Positions 16,319-25,690 of a stretch of DNA of 48,575 nt are shown in pieces. Below the pieces are notes generated by a model. It was not told where the DNA came from, searched no databases, and saw nothing but the letters and a program-made list of their open reading frames with translations. The translations under genes were made by a program, and so were the position numbers. This stretch comes from Verrucomicrobiota bacterium (GTDB taxonomy: Bacteria > Verrucomicrobiota > Verrucomicrobiia > Limisphaerales > SIBE01). Each line of letters starts with the position of its first letter. Within the stretch, counting starts at the first letter, position 1. Location of the stretch: the NCBI GenBank assembly GCA_021733945.1, contig JAIPJX010000018.1:1-48575 (forward strand). The letters run 5' to 3'.

Positions 16319-18880
16319 TCACTCGGTTCTCAGGAGTTTCAAAGGCGGCTGCCGGGTTACTCCCAGACTGGTCAAGGCACCCACGGCCACCGTGATCGTT
16401 GAATTGATCAACAGGGCGGCTGCCACATGGGAGAAGGGAAACTCGAAGCCCACCTTGAACACGAAATGAGACAGGGCCCAGGCCGCGGCGATTGAAAGGG
16501 CAATGCCCGTCAGGCTGGCCAGGGTTCCGAGCAGCGCGTATTCCACAAACTGGATTTTCAAGATCTGCGAGCGCGAGGCCCCGAGGGTTCGCAGCAGCAC
16601 CGCTTCCTGGAAGCGTTGGTACCGGCTGTTGAGCGTGGCAGTCACCAGGAGCATTCCGCCCGTGAGCGCAGTGAACCAGGCCATGAACCGGATTCCCAGC
16701 GAGACTTTGTCCACGATCGATTGAATCACCTCCATGGCCAGGATCAGGTCGATCGTCGACACGTTGGGGAACCGGTCCGAGACCAACCGTTGCAGGCGTG
16801 CCGAAGCCGCCGCGTCGGTGACGCGTGTGGTGAGGATATGGAAACCGGGTGCCTCTTCCAGCACTCCGGCCGGGAAGAGAGCGAAGAAATTGGCCTGCAC
16901 CCGGCGCCAGTCCACCTTGCGCAGACTCGTGACCCGCGTTCGCAGGGGAATGCCTTGAACGTCGAAAACAATCTCATCGCCGAGGTCCACCTGCAGTCCC
17001 TGCGCAATGCTGTCTTCCAGTGACACGGGAACCCATGGGTCATCGAAGGATGCCCTCGCGATCCACTCACCGGAAATCAACGTTTCAGCGTCGCTCAGGG
17101 TTTCCCGATAGCTTGATCGGTATTCGCGCTGAAGGGCCCATCGGCGGGTATCGGATTTGCGGTCGTTCTGGATCTCCTGGATGGTTCGGCCCTTGATGGA
17201 TTGAATCCGCATGGTGACGACCGGAGAATCGGCAAACACGGGGAACCCTCCGCCCGCCAGCAACTCCGCGAGGTCCGCAGCCTGATCGGCCTGCACATCA
17301 AAGAGGATGGCATTCGCCTGCTGTGTCGAGGAGTCCGGGAACAATTGCCGGACCAGGCCGTGTTGGGTGAGGTAGAGCGTCAGGATCATGAACACACCCA
17401 GTCCGATCGACACCATCAGCATCCGGGTGCGGTTGTTGGGGCGGTAGAGCGAGGCGATTCCCTGTCGCACAACATACGGCCAGTGCGGGCGTGTGATCCT
17501 TCGTGTGATCCAGTGGATCCCCTGGGCGACCGCGCCGAGCACGAGCAGGGTCGTTCCGAGACCGACGGCGAACCCCACGCCGTGACGCCACTGCTCGCTC
17601 TGCGAAATGGCAAACAGGGTGACCGCCAGACCGATGGCTGCATAAATCAGCCGGGTCCAGTGATCGGTTCGAGGTGTCGGCGCCGTCGCGCGCCGCAGCA
17701 CCATCAGTGGCGAAACAAGTCGCACGCGGAGCAGGGGGAGCAACGCGAACAGGAGGCTGATGCCGAACCCGACCAGGGCCGCTTTTGCAATGGGTCCCCA
17801 GTAAACTTCGGTGCGTGTGTCCAGTGGAATGAACTCGGAAATCAGGGCGGGCAGTTGACGCATGGTGAAGATTCCGAGTGCCACACCGGCCGCAACTCCG
17901 ATCAGGCCGAGTGCGGCGGCCTGGATCAGGTAGATGGTGACGGTCTGTGAAACCCGTGCCCCGAGGCAGCGAAGGATCGCCACCGAATCGAGTCTGCGCT
18001 GGATGTGAGTCTGGATCGCGCTGGCGATTCCGATGGCACCGAGCAGGAGCGCGATGAATCCGGCCAGGTTGAGGAACCGTTGAAGATTGGCCAGTGCGTC
18101 TCCCAGTTCCTGCTTGCGTTCGTCCACATCGTCCAGGTCCCAGTGGTGTGCGGCGCGCGCTTCGTTGAGTTCCGTCCGGGCCGCTTCAAATTGTTCCGTC
18201 GTGTTGAACCGGAAAAAACACGCATGGCGGACGATGCTCTTGGCACCGATCAATCCCGAGGTTTCCAGAAACCTGGCGGGCAGGTAGACGCGCGGAGCGA
18301 TCGTGCCGAATGCGATGTTCTCGCCGGGCACCTGCCGGAGTGCGCCCACAATGGGGACCGTCACGGACCCGAGTTTGGCGGTGTCCCCCACCTTCACGCC
18401 AAATTGAAGCAGGAGGTTTTCCTCGACGAGCAGCCCGGTGCCGTTGCGGTATTCGGCCACTCCGTTGGTGGGTGAGGATTCAATCGATCCGTAGTAAGGG
18501 AAACCGCCCTCGATCACACGCACCTGGACCAGGCGGGTCGCATCGGCCGAAGGGAAAACGATCATCGACGCGAAGGAGACCTGAAACGAACGTTCCTCTC
18601 CATATCCCTCCAGCAGCTCGCGTTCATGGGCGGTGAACGCCTGACGGGCCCGGATCTGGAGGTCGGCCCCGAGCAGTGATTTGGACTGTTGCTCCAGTGC
18701 CACCGAGAGATTCCGACCGAACGACCCGATTGCCACCATCGCCGCGATTCCCAGGACAATGGAGCACGAGAACAAAACCAGCCGGCTGCGGTGGCGGCGA
18801 CTGTCTCGCCAGGCCATTCGCCAGCACCAACCCTGGGTTAACGGGAAGCCCGCCGGTGTTCTGGGGTTTGGGAGGTTCAC
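16319..18880 (-). CDS. ABC transporter permease, FtsX/YbbP family
   Basis: An 853-aa inner-membrane protein with the architecture of YbbP/LolC-E-type type VII ABC permeases: one N-terminal span (about residues 30-52), a large periplasmic domain, an FtsX core with three spans (about 265-365), a middle pair of spans (about 405-450), a second periplasmic domain and a C-terminal FtsX core (about 735-840). Such permeases work by mechanotransmission and often handle lipids or lipoproteins. It starts with GTG at 18880, overlapping the ATPase stop as GTGA. Together with the ATPase and the divergent tesA-like esterase it reproduces the widely conserved tesA-ybbA-ybbP neighbourhood. Confidence 0.85.
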   Translation of the reverse strand: MNLPNPRTPAGFPLTQGWCWRMAWRDSRRHRSRLVLFSCSIVLGIAAMVAIGSFGRNLSVALEQQSKSLLGADLQIRARQAFTAHERELLEGYGEERSFQVSFASMIVFPSADATRLVQVRVIEGGFPYYGSIESSPTNGVAEYRNGTGLLVEENLLLQFGVKVGDTAKLGSVTVPIVGALRQVPGENIAFGTIAPRVYLPARFLETSGLIGAKSIVRHACFFRFNTTEQFEAARTELNEARAAHHWDLDDVDERKQELGDALANLQRFLNLAGFIALLLGAIGIASAIQTHIQRRLDSVAILRCLGARVSQTVTIYLIQAAALGLIGVAAGVALGIFTMRQLPALISEFIPLDTRTEVYWGPIAKAALVGFGISLLFALLPLLRVRLVSPLMVLRRATAPTPRTDHWTRLIYAAIGLAVTLFAISQSEQWRHGVGFAVGLGTTLLVLGAVAQGIHWITRRITRPHWPYVVRQGIASLYRPNNRTRMLMVSIGLGVFMILTLYLTQHGLVRQLFPDSSTQQANAILFDVQADQAADLAELLAGGGFPVFADSPVVTMRIQSIKGRTIQEIQNDRKSDTRRWALQREYRSSYRETLSDAETLISGEWIARASFDDPWVPVSLEDSIAQGLQVDLGDEIVFDVQGIPLRTRVTSLRKVDWRRVQANFFALFPAGVLEEAPGFHILTTRVTDAAASARLQRLVSDRFPNVSTIDLILAMEVIQSIVDKVSLGIRFMAWFTALTGGMLLVTATLNSRYQRFQEAVLLRTLGASRSQILKIQFVEYALLGTLASLTGIALSIAAAWALSHFVFKVGFEFPFSHVAAALLINSTITVAVGALTSLGVTRQPPLKLLRTE

Positions 18881-19605
18881 CGGGGGAGCGGTTCGGGTGC
18901 GAGTCCCCCGGTTTTGGAATTCTCGACGATCCGTCCGTTCCTGAGGCGCACCACCCGTTCGGCGCGCTCTGCCAGGGCGGGGTCGTGCGTGATCAGCACC
19001 AGGGCCGTTCCCAGTTCACGGTTCATCTCGAACATCAGGTCCACCACCGTGGCGCTGGTCGCTCCATCCAGATTTCCCGTCGGTTCGTCGGCGAACAGGA
19101 TGCGCGGTTGATTGATGAATGCCCGGGCCAGCGCGACCCGCTGCTGTTCCCCTCCGCTCAGCTGGGTGGGGTAGTGGGTGAGCCGCTCCCGCAGGCCGAC
19201 CCTTTCGAGCAGCGCCCTGGCGCGGGTTTGGGTCGAACGATCCCCGCGGAGTTCCAGGGGGACCATCACGTTTTCCAGGCTCGTGAGATTCTGCAGCAAT
19301 TGAAAGCTTTGGAAAACGAAGCCGAGCCGTTGGTTGCGCAGTTGCGCCAGAGCGTCCTCGCTCATCCCGGTGATCCGGGTGCCCTCGATGAACACCTCAC
19401 CGCGGGTCGGTTGGTCCAGACCCGCGCAAAGGCCGAGCAGTGTCGATTTGCCGCTGCCCGACGGGCCGATGATCGCGCACGTTTCGCCGGTCTGGATCCT
19501 GAGCGTGACATCCTCCAGGACAATCAGTTCCTCTCCTCCGTTCCGGTAGGCTTTCGTCAAATTCCGTGCTTCAAGCGATGCGGTCATCCGGCAGTTGTCT
19601 TTCAT
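18877..19605 (-). CDS. ABC transporter ATP-binding protein, LolD/YbbA family
   Basis: A 242-aa ATPase partner of the downstream FtsX-type permease. Walker A is GPSGSGKST, the signature is LSGGEQQR, Walker B is RILFADEPTGNLDG and the switch His is in LVLITHDPAL. These are the hallmarks of the LolD/MacB subgroup. A second ATG at 19587 (MTASLEARN) would fit the usual N-terminus equally well; the first ATG adds six residues. It is divergent to the esterase gene at 19693. Confidence 0.88.
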   Translation of the reverse strand: MKDNCRMTASLEARNLTKAYRNGGEELIVLEDVTLRIQTGETCAIIGPSGSGKSTLLGLCAGLDQPTRGEVFIEGTRITGMSEDALAQLRNQRLGFVFQSFQLLQNLTSLENVMVPLELRGDRSTQTRARALLERVGLRERLTHYPTQLSGGEQQRVALARAFINQPRILFADEPTGNLDGATSATVVDLMFEMNRELGTALVLITHDPALAERAERVVRLRNGRIVENSKTGGLAPEPLPR

Positions 19606-19692
19606 TCGCCGCCTCCAAAGTCAACGTCAAACCGGATCTCCGTCGTTTTCGGTTGAGTCCGACCGGATCCATTTGCGAGAGTCAGGGGTCGT

Positions 19693-20373
19693 ATGAGATT
19701 TCGAGTGATGCCAAATTTCCCGTGTCCTTTCCTGGTTGTCCTGTTCGGACTGGTCGGTCTGATGTCGCCGGTTTCGGCTCAATCGAATGCGCCGCGGAAG
19801 GATGTCCCATTGGGGGCGGTGCTGGTTCTGGGGGACAGCATTGCGGCGGGTTACGGGGTCGAAAAAGACGCAGCGTTTCCGACTGTTTTACAGCGACGGA
19901 TTGACGAAGCGCATCTTCCGTTCGAAGTCGTCAATGCCGGGGTGAGCGGTGACACGACCGCCGGGGGATTACGCAGGATCGACTGGGTCCTGAAACGGCC
20001 CGTGGATTATCTGATCATTGAACTGGGTGGGAACGATGGGTTGAGGGGAATCCCGCCCGGCGAGACGGAGAAGAACCTCGTGGGCATCATCGGTCGGGCG
20101 AGAAGGAAGCGTCCCGGCATTCGGATCGTGCTCGCCGGAATGCAGATGCCCCAGAACATGGGGCCTGAATATACGAGGGAATTTGAGTCGGTGTTCCCCC
20201 GCGTGGCGGAGCAGGAAAAGGTGAGACTCATTCCGTTTCTCCTGGAAGGGGTTGGCGGAGTCGCCGAATGGAATCAGGCCGATCAGATCCATCCGAACGA
20301 AAAGGGACACGAGCGCGTTGCGGATAATGTCTGGGCGGTCCTCAAGGAGTTGCTGTCGCCTCCGGGGAAATGA
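19693..20373 (+). CDS. tesA: TesA-like SGNH arylesterase/lysophospholipase
   Basis: A 226-aa periplasmic hydrolase with a signal peptide (about residues 1-29, cut near VSAQ). SGNH blocks are complete: GDSIAAGYG with the nucleophile Ser49, the Gly in NAGVSGDTT, LGGNDGLRG, and DQIHPNEKGH with the Asp/His pair. The family (TesA/arylesterase) hydrolyses thioesters, lysophospholipids and aryl esters in the periplasm. The gene is divergent from the YbbA-like ATPase gene with which it is normally grouped, so a role in handling lipids moved by that transporter is plausible but inferred. Confidence 0.88.
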   Translation: MRFRVMPNFPCPFLVVLFGLVGLMSPVSAQSNAPRKDVPLGAVLVLGDSIAAGYGVEKDAAFPTVLQRRIDEAHLPFEVVNAGVSGDTTAGGLRRIDWVLKRPVDYLIIELGGNDGLRGIPPGETEKNLVGIIGRARRKRPGIRIVLAGMQMPQNMGPEYTREFESVFPRVAEQEKVRLIPFLLEGVGGVAEWNQADQIHPNEKGHERVADNVWAVLKELLSPPGK

Positions 20374-20374
20374 T

Positions 20375-20401
20375 CCGCCCGAAGCGACCGCCGTCGGGCG
20401 G
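20375..20401. terminator. Bidirectional terminator hairpin
   Basis: CCGCCCGA (20375-20382) and TCGGGCGG (20394-20401) form a perfect 8-bp GC-rich stem with an 11-base loop. It sits right after the esterase stop and before the stop of the convergent permease gene, so it could serve both. There is no T-run on either side. Confidence 0.5.
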
Positions 20402-20430
20402 GCAGAGGATCGGGCCGCATCGGGAATGAA

Positions 20431-21864
20431 TCAGTTGGCCAGGGGCATCGGGAACACTCTGGAAACGATGAGGACTTCGATCAGCCCCACCACGCCGATC
20501 AGCGCCAGGATCAATGTCCAGCTCCGCAGGGTTTCTTTCTCGGTGAATCCACTGAGTTTGCACACCACCCAAAAGCCGCTGTCATTCATCCAGGAGAACA
20601 CCATGGAACCAAACCCGATGGCGAGGTAGACGTAGACCGGGTGGTATGGCAGGGCGGTGCCGTCGGCGAGCACGGCGGCCATCATTCCGGACGTGGTGAT
20701 CATGGCGACCGTTCCGGAGCCCTGGGCGATCTTCATGACCGAAGCGACGAGAAAGGCCAGCAGAATGTAACTCAGGCCAATCTTCGAGGAGAGAGCCTGG
20801 ATTGATTCGCCCACGCCGGCGTGTTTGATCATGGTGCCAAACGCACCTCCGGCGGCCGTGATGAGGATGATGATGCCGGCGGTCGAAAGGGGAGGTCCCA
20901 TCGCTTCCCCCAGTGCTTGCAGTGACATTTTTTTCTGTCGGGCCAGGAGCCACAGTGCGATGACGGTGCCGAGGAACATGGCGAGGTATTTGTTTCCCAG
21001 AAACTCCACCCAGAGGTAGGCGCCGCCCAGCATCTCCCTGCCGCCGAAAGCGCCGAAGAACGATGCGGCGGCGATGAGCACAACCGGCAGTGCCACGGGC
21101 AGGATCGAGAGCCAGAACGGAGGAAGTTCGTCATCCGATTTGGAAGCAATCTGTTTGAGATCGTCCATGGAAATGCCGGGGCTTTCGCGAACGGGCAGGT
21201 TCATTTTCAGGTCGAGCCTGCGCGAGGCCAGCACGGCGATGATGGCCGGAGGAAGTCCGATCACGATGCCGACAACAATGGCGGAGCCAAGATTCAGTCC
21301 AAGGGCTTCAACCATGAAGAGCGGGCCGGGAGTGGGAGGCACCAGGTGGTGGGTGACGGCGGCACCACTGCAGATGGCCATGACCAGGAGGAGATAGTTT
21401 TTCCCGAGCCGCAGCGCCAGCGCCATGGCCAGCGGGACCATCAGGAAGAAGACGGTGTCGAAAAAAACGGGGATGCCCAGAATAAATCCCGAGATCAGAA
21501 GTGCCCAGGGCGCGCGGTGTTCGCCCAGAACTCGCATGATCTGGCGTACGATCCGATCGGCGGCCCCGCTTTCCATGAGGCAGATCCCGATGATGGAGGC
21601 CAGGGCGATGACCCAGGCGATCTTTCCGGCCGTGGCTCCGAATTCCACCATGGGCAGGTCGAGTGCCTTGATGAGGGAGGATGTCTCCGGGGAACCCGGC
21701 AGCTTTCCCGAGAGAAAGCCGACCAGTGCGGCGGCCAGCATCAGCGAAATAAACGCGTGTATCCGAAGCACGGCGATCATGACCACGACGAAGACCATGC
21801 TGATGGCCAGAATGCCAAAGGGCCAATAGGAGACGGGAGCAGCGATTTGCGCAAAAATTTCCAT
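20431..21864 (-). CDS. GntP-family gluconate/organic acid:H+ symporter
   Basis: A 477-aa inner-membrane permease with about twelve hydrophobic segments. GntP features include GFILGIPVFFDTVFFLMVPL in the first half, HHLVPPTPGP, the ITAAGGAFGTMIKHAGVG re-entrant region, KIAQGSGTVAMITT, and the C-terminal FSWMNDSGFWVV. The family imports gluconate and similar sugar acids with protons. I placed the start at the ATG at 21864; the reading frame continues further upstream, but those residues are Arg/Pro-rich and unlike a membrane protein N-terminus. It has no catabolic gene beside it. The 244 bases up to the next gene must hold two divergent promoters. Confidence 0.88.
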   Translation of the reverse strand: MEIFAQIAAPVSYWPFGILAISMVFVVVMIAVLRIHAFISLMLAAALVGFLSGKLPGSPETSSLIKALDLPMVEFGATAGKIAWVIALASIIGICLMESGAADRIVRQIMRVLGEHRAPWALLISGFILGIPVFFDTVFFLMVPLAMALALRLGKNYLLLVMAICSGAAVTHHLVPPTPGPLFMVEALGLNLGSAIVVGIVIGLPPAIIAVLASRRLDLKMNLPVRESPGISMDDLKQIASKSDDELPPFWLSILPVALPVVLIAAASFFGAFGGREMLGGAYLWVEFLGNKYLAMFLGTVIALWLLARQKKMSLQALGEAMGPPLSTAGIIILITAAGGAFGTMIKHAGVGESIQALSSKIGLSYILLAFLVASVMKIAQGSGTVAMITTSGMMAAVLADGTALPYHPVYVYLAIGFGSMVFSWMNDSGFWVVCKLSGFTEKETLRSWTLILALIGVVGLIEVLIVSRVFPMPLAN

Positions 21865-22108
21865 AGCGATTGCGAGTGGTTGAAGCACAATTATTACCGA
21901 AGGAAACGGGATTCGTCTACAGCGGCGTTCACGGGAGCAGTCTTTCAAGGTTTCGTCTGTTTCTGGGAGATTCTTGCCGAAGAATCCTCCCGGGGTCTCG
22001 TGCGGGTCGGATCGTGCGGCGGGTGAACTCTGGTAGGGCAGCCGAATTTGGCGGGCGGACTTGCACGGAAAGGTTGCGCCCGGGCGGGGACTCAGGCTAT
22101 ATGGATCC

Positions 22109-24748
22109 ATGCCTTGTTTCGTGAGAATGGGCGGTTGCGACCTGGGTCCCGGTGTGCGCAACGGGAAGTTCAGGGTTGCCCTGCATCTCTTGGGGACGCT
22201 GTTTTTCCTGCTGCTCACCAGTCTTTCAATCCATTCCGCCGAGATCGAGCAAGCCCGAAGCCTGATGTTCCAAGGCAAGAATGCGGAGGCAATGGAACTC
22301 TGTGGCGAAGCCCTGAAGGAACGGTTTGCGGACGAGGAATGGGCGATTCTTTCGGTGCGGTTGCACCTGATTCAGGGGAAATATCCGGAAGCGTTGAAGT
22401 TGGTCACGGGGGCCCTGACGCGTTACAACCGGAGCATTCGTGTGAGGCTGGCGGCGCGGGAGGTCTTTCAGATGAACGGCAAGGTCGAGGACGCCCGGCG
22501 GATGCTCGACGAGATCAACCAGTTGGTCGGTTCCCGGCGCTGGGCTTATTCGGATCTCGCCAATCAGGTGGCGCTGGGTCGTGCCGCATTGTTGCTCGGT
22601 GCGGATGCGAAGCTGGTGCTGGAAAATTTCCTCAATCCGGCCAAAAAGGATGAGCCGAAGTACCGCGAGACCTATGTGGCGATTGGAGAGCTGACGCTTG
22701 CCAAGAGCGACATGGCGCTGGCTCAAAAAAATTACGAGGAGGGTGCGGCGCTGTTTCCGGAGGATCCGGACATGAACTTCGGGCTGGCCCGGGCGTATGC
22801 CGGATCGGATCGCGCCAGGATGATTGCCGAAGTGGAGAAGGCCCTGGAGAAGAATGAACGGCATGTCCCGAGCCTCCTGTTGCTTGCAGATCACCTGATC
22901 GACGCGGAGGAATATGCCGATGCCGAGGAACACCTGGAAAAGGTGTTCGAGGTGAACCCGGTGCAGCCGGAAGCCTGGGCTTACCGGGCGGTGATGGCTC
23001 ATCTGCGGAGCGATCCGGAAGGCGAGGCCGAGGCGCTGAAATCGGCGCTGAAACATTGGCACACCAATCCGCAGGTCTCCCATCTGGTCGGTCTCAAACT
23101 TTCTCAGAAGTACCGGTTCGAAGAGGGCGCGACCTATCAGCGTCAGGCCATTCGGTGGGATCCGGAGTATCTGCCGGCGAAGATCCAGCTTGCCCAGGAC
23201 CTGCTCCGGTTGGGCCTGGAGGCCGAAGGCTGGCGGCTGGCCGATGAGGTTCACCAAAAGGACGGATACGATATCGGAGCATACAATCTGGTGACGTTGC
23301 ACGAGAACATTGAAAAATTTGAGGTTCTGACCAACGACCATTTCGTCGTGCGCATGCATGCCCGGGAGGCGTCTATTTATGGCCGGGAGGTCCTGGAACT
23401 TCTGGAAGGCGCACGCACGGCGCTCTGCGAGAAATACCGATTGACCCCGGAGAAAAAAACACTCGTGGAGATTTTTCCGGAACAGAAGGACTTTGCCGTG
23501 CGCACGTTCGGCATGCCCGGCGGTGAGGGGTACCTTGGGGTTTGTTTTGGCAGTGTGATCACGGCCAACAGCCCGGCTTCGCAGACGGCCAATCCGTCCA
23601 ACTGGAAGGCTGTGCTGTGGCACGAGTTTTGTCATGTGGTGACGTTGAGCCTCACGCGGAACAAGATGCCGCGCTGGTTGAGTGAAGGCATTTCCGTGTA
23701 TGAAGAACGGTTGGCGAATCCGGTCTGGGGCCAGGCCATGACGCCGAGGTATCGGGAAATGGTCCTCGACGGCGAGCTCACTCCGGTGGGTGAATTGAGC
23801 GGGGCTTTCCTGACTCCCAAGAGCGGGTTGCATCTGCAGTTCGCCTATTACGAATCGTCGCTGGTGGTGGAGTATCTCGTCCAGACTCACGGACTGGAGG
23901 CGTTGCGCGCCATCCTGACCGATCTCGGAGAGGGCAAAACCATCAACGAAGCGATCGAGGCGCGCACCGCCCCGATGGAGACGGTTGAAAAGGGATTCGA
24001 AGCGTTTGTGAGGCAGCGTGCCGAGGAACTGGGGCCTGGACTGGAATGGAAACGGCCCGATGAATCGGATGTGGCAAGTGAGGGAACCGAGTGGATGGAC
24101 AAATACCCGAAGAACTACTGGGTCCTCGTGAGCAAAGCCAAGGCGTTGATTTCGCAGAAGAAATGGCAGGAAGCCAAGGTTCCCCTGAAGTTCCTGATTG
24201 AACAATATCCGGACCAGACCGGTTCGGACAGTGCGTACGGGTTGCTTGCGTTGGTTCACCGGGAGCTCAACGAACCGGTTGAAGAACGGGAAGCGCTGGC
24301 GCGCCTCGCCTTGTTCGATGCGGATGCAGCCGACGCCTTCCTGCGCATGATGGAGCTGGACAGCCAGAGTGGGGATTGGCAGCCCGTGGCCAAGAACGCC
24401 GAGCGGTTCCTCGCGGTCAACCCGCTGCTGCCGCAGCCACACCGGTTCCTGGGTACGGCCAGCGAAGCATTGGGCGATTCGAAACGTGCCATCCGCTCGT
24501 ATGAGACTCTTTTGAAACTCGATCCGCGGGACCCGGCGGATGTGCATTTCCGGCTCGCCAAACTGCTCCATCAGGCCGGCGATCCGGGTGCCAGGCGTCA
24601 TGTGCTGGAAGCTTTGGAGGAAGCCCCCCGATACCGGGAAGCACACCGGCTGCTGCTCGCCATCCGTGCGGAAGCCGCCGCTCCCGCCGTGAGGGCCGAA
24701 CCTGCCGGGGATCCCCCGGTGGAACCCAGGCCCGAGGCGACCCCATGA
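22109..24748 (+). CDS. Secreted TPR protein with gluzincin-type metallopeptidase domain
   Basis: An 879-aa protein. A signal segment (about residues 18-40) is followed by TPR-like repeats (to ~410), a peptidase domain, and further TPR repeats (about 680-860). The peptidase motif is HEFCH at about 505-509 (zinc ligands His and catalytic Glu), with the third ligand in WLSEGISVYEE about twenty residues later, the spacing of peptidase MA/M48-like gluzincins. Such TPR-peptidase proteins are frequent in Planctomycetes and Verrucomicrobia; substrates are unknown. The start could also be the ATG at 22127. The stop overlaps the DUF4159 gene (ATGA). The C-terminus is Ala/Pro/Glu-rich. Confidence 0.8.
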   Translation: MPCFVRMGGCDLGPGVRNGKFRVALHLLGTLFFLLLTSLSIHSAEIEQARSLMFQGKNAEAMELCGEALKERFADEEWAILSVRLHLIQGKYPEALKLVTGALTRYNRSIRVRLAAREVFQMNGKVEDARRMLDEINQLVGSRRWAYSDLANQVALGRAALLLGADAKLVLENFLNPAKKDEPKYRETYVAIGELTLAKSDMALAQKNYEEGAALFPEDPDMNFGLARAYAGSDRARMIAEVEKALEKNERHVPSLLLLADHLIDAEEYADAEEHLEKVFEVNPVQPEAWAYRAVMAHLRSDPEGEAEALKSALKHWHTNPQVSHLVGLKLSQKYRFEEGATYQRQAIRWDPEYLPAKIQLAQDLLRLGLEAEGWRLADEVHQKDGYDIGAYNLVTLHENIEKFEVLTNDHFVVRMHAREASIYGREVLELLEGARTALCEKYRLTPEKKTLVEIFPEQKDFAVRTFGMPGGEGYLGVCFGSVITANSPASQTANPSNWKAVLWHEFCHVVTLSLTRNKMPRWLSEGISVYEERLANPVWGQAMTPRYREMVLDGELTPVGELSGAFLTPKSGLHLQFAYYESSLVVEYLVQTHGLEALRAILTDLGEGKTINEAIEARTAPMETVEKGFEAFVRQRAEELGPGLEWKRPDESDVASEGTEWMDKYPKNYWVLVSKAKALISQKKWQEAKVPLKFLIEQYPDQTGSDSAYGLLALVHRELNEPVEEREALARLALFDADAADAFLRMMELDSQSGDWQPVAKNAERFLAVNPLLPQPHRFLGTASEALGDSKRAIRSYETLLKLDPRDPADVHFRLAKLLHQAGDPGARRHVLEALEEAPRYREAHRLLLAIRAEAAAPAVRAEPAGDPPVEPRPEATP

Positions 24749-25593
24749 AACCCCGACGCGCATTCGCGCTTCTGTCGCTGTTGGCATTGGTGGGCAGCAC
24801 CCTCCTGATGGCGCAATACCGTTCCGGTCGGTCGCGGGGAGGTCGGAGCAGTCAGGTCCTGGAACATCGCGGAGGTGCTCCGGAATGGTCCGTGGATCCG
24901 AAGTTTGAGAAGGATGTGTTCACCTTTGCAAGGGTGGCTTACACCTCGGTCGGGAGGTATGGCTGGATGGAGAAATGGGAGATCGACTGGCCGGACAGCG
25001 ATCTGAATTTCTCCTACCGACTTCAGCAGCTCACCTCGCTCAAGGTGAATCCGAACGGGGTCATTGTCAGACTCACCGACCCGGCGTTGTTTGATTATCC
25101 ATGGATCTACCTGGTGGAACCGGGGGACATGTCGCTGACCGAGGAAGAGGTCGAGGGTTTGCGCAAATACCTTCTGAACGGTGGATTTCTGATGGTGGAC
25201 GATTTCTGGGGGGAAAGCGAATGGCTCAATTTCTACCACGAGATCAAGCGCGTGTTTCCGGATCGCGAACCCGTGGAGCTGCCCATGGAACACCCCATCT
25301 TTCATTCCGTGTTTCCGCTCAACCTGACGAAACAGGAACTGCAGATTCCGAATGTGCGCACCGGCACGGATAGCGAATACACCGGCGTGACTTGGGAGCG
25401 GGACGGCAGAGAGGTTCATATCCGCGGGATCTTCGATGACGACGGGCGGATGATGGCGATCATCTGCCACAACACGGACAACGGGGATGGCTGGGAGCAG
25501 GAGGGTGCGAACGAATATTATTTCAGGGAATTTTCGGAAAAAAAAGCCTATCCGCTTGGCATCAACATCGTGTTCTATGCAATGACCCATTAG
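24745..25593 (+). CDS. DUF4159 domain protein, exported
   Basis: A 282-aa protein with a signal peptide (about residues 1-23, cut near LMAQ), a Ser/Arg/Gly-rich linker, and the DUF4159 fold. The domain is recognised by FTFARVAYTS, RLTDPALFDYPWIYLVEPGDM, LRKYLLNGGFLMVDDFWG and EHPIFHSVF. The domain is related to class I glutamine-amidotransferase-like folds and usually lies beside MoxR, DUF58 and VWA genes. It overlaps the TPR-peptidase gene by four bases and lies 97 bases before the MoxR gene. Molecular function is unknown. Confidence 0.85.
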   Translation: MKPRRAFALLSLLALVGSTLLMAQYRSGRSRGGRSSQVLEHRGGAPEWSVDPKFEKDVFTFARVAYTSVGRYGWMEKWEIDWPDSDLNFSYRLQQLTSLKVNPNGVIVRLTDPALFDYPWIYLVEPGDMSLTEEEVEGLRKYLLNGGFLMVDDFWGESEWLNFYHEIKRVFPDREPVELPMEHPIFHSVFPLNLTKQELQIPNVRTGTDSEYTGVTWERDGREVHIRGIFDDDGRMMAIICHNTDNGDGWEQEGANEYYFREFSEKKAYPLGINIVFYAMTH

Positions 25594-25690
25594 AGCGCTC
25601 CGTCCGGCGGGAACCGGGGGAGGCGGTTGATTCGGGGCGTTTGAGCCATCTTGAAAATCGGGAAAATCAGAAACGTACAAAAGGAAATTT

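Noticed and set aside
20431..22278. 615-aa version of the GntP permease
   Set aside because: The first 138 residues are Arg/Pro/Ser-rich and overlap the neighbouring gene; the permease fold begins at the ATG at 21864.
22226..24787. 853-aa open frame on the minus strand
   Set aside because: It is the antisense shadow of the TPR metallopeptidase gene, whose product has clear motifs; the minus-strand product has none.
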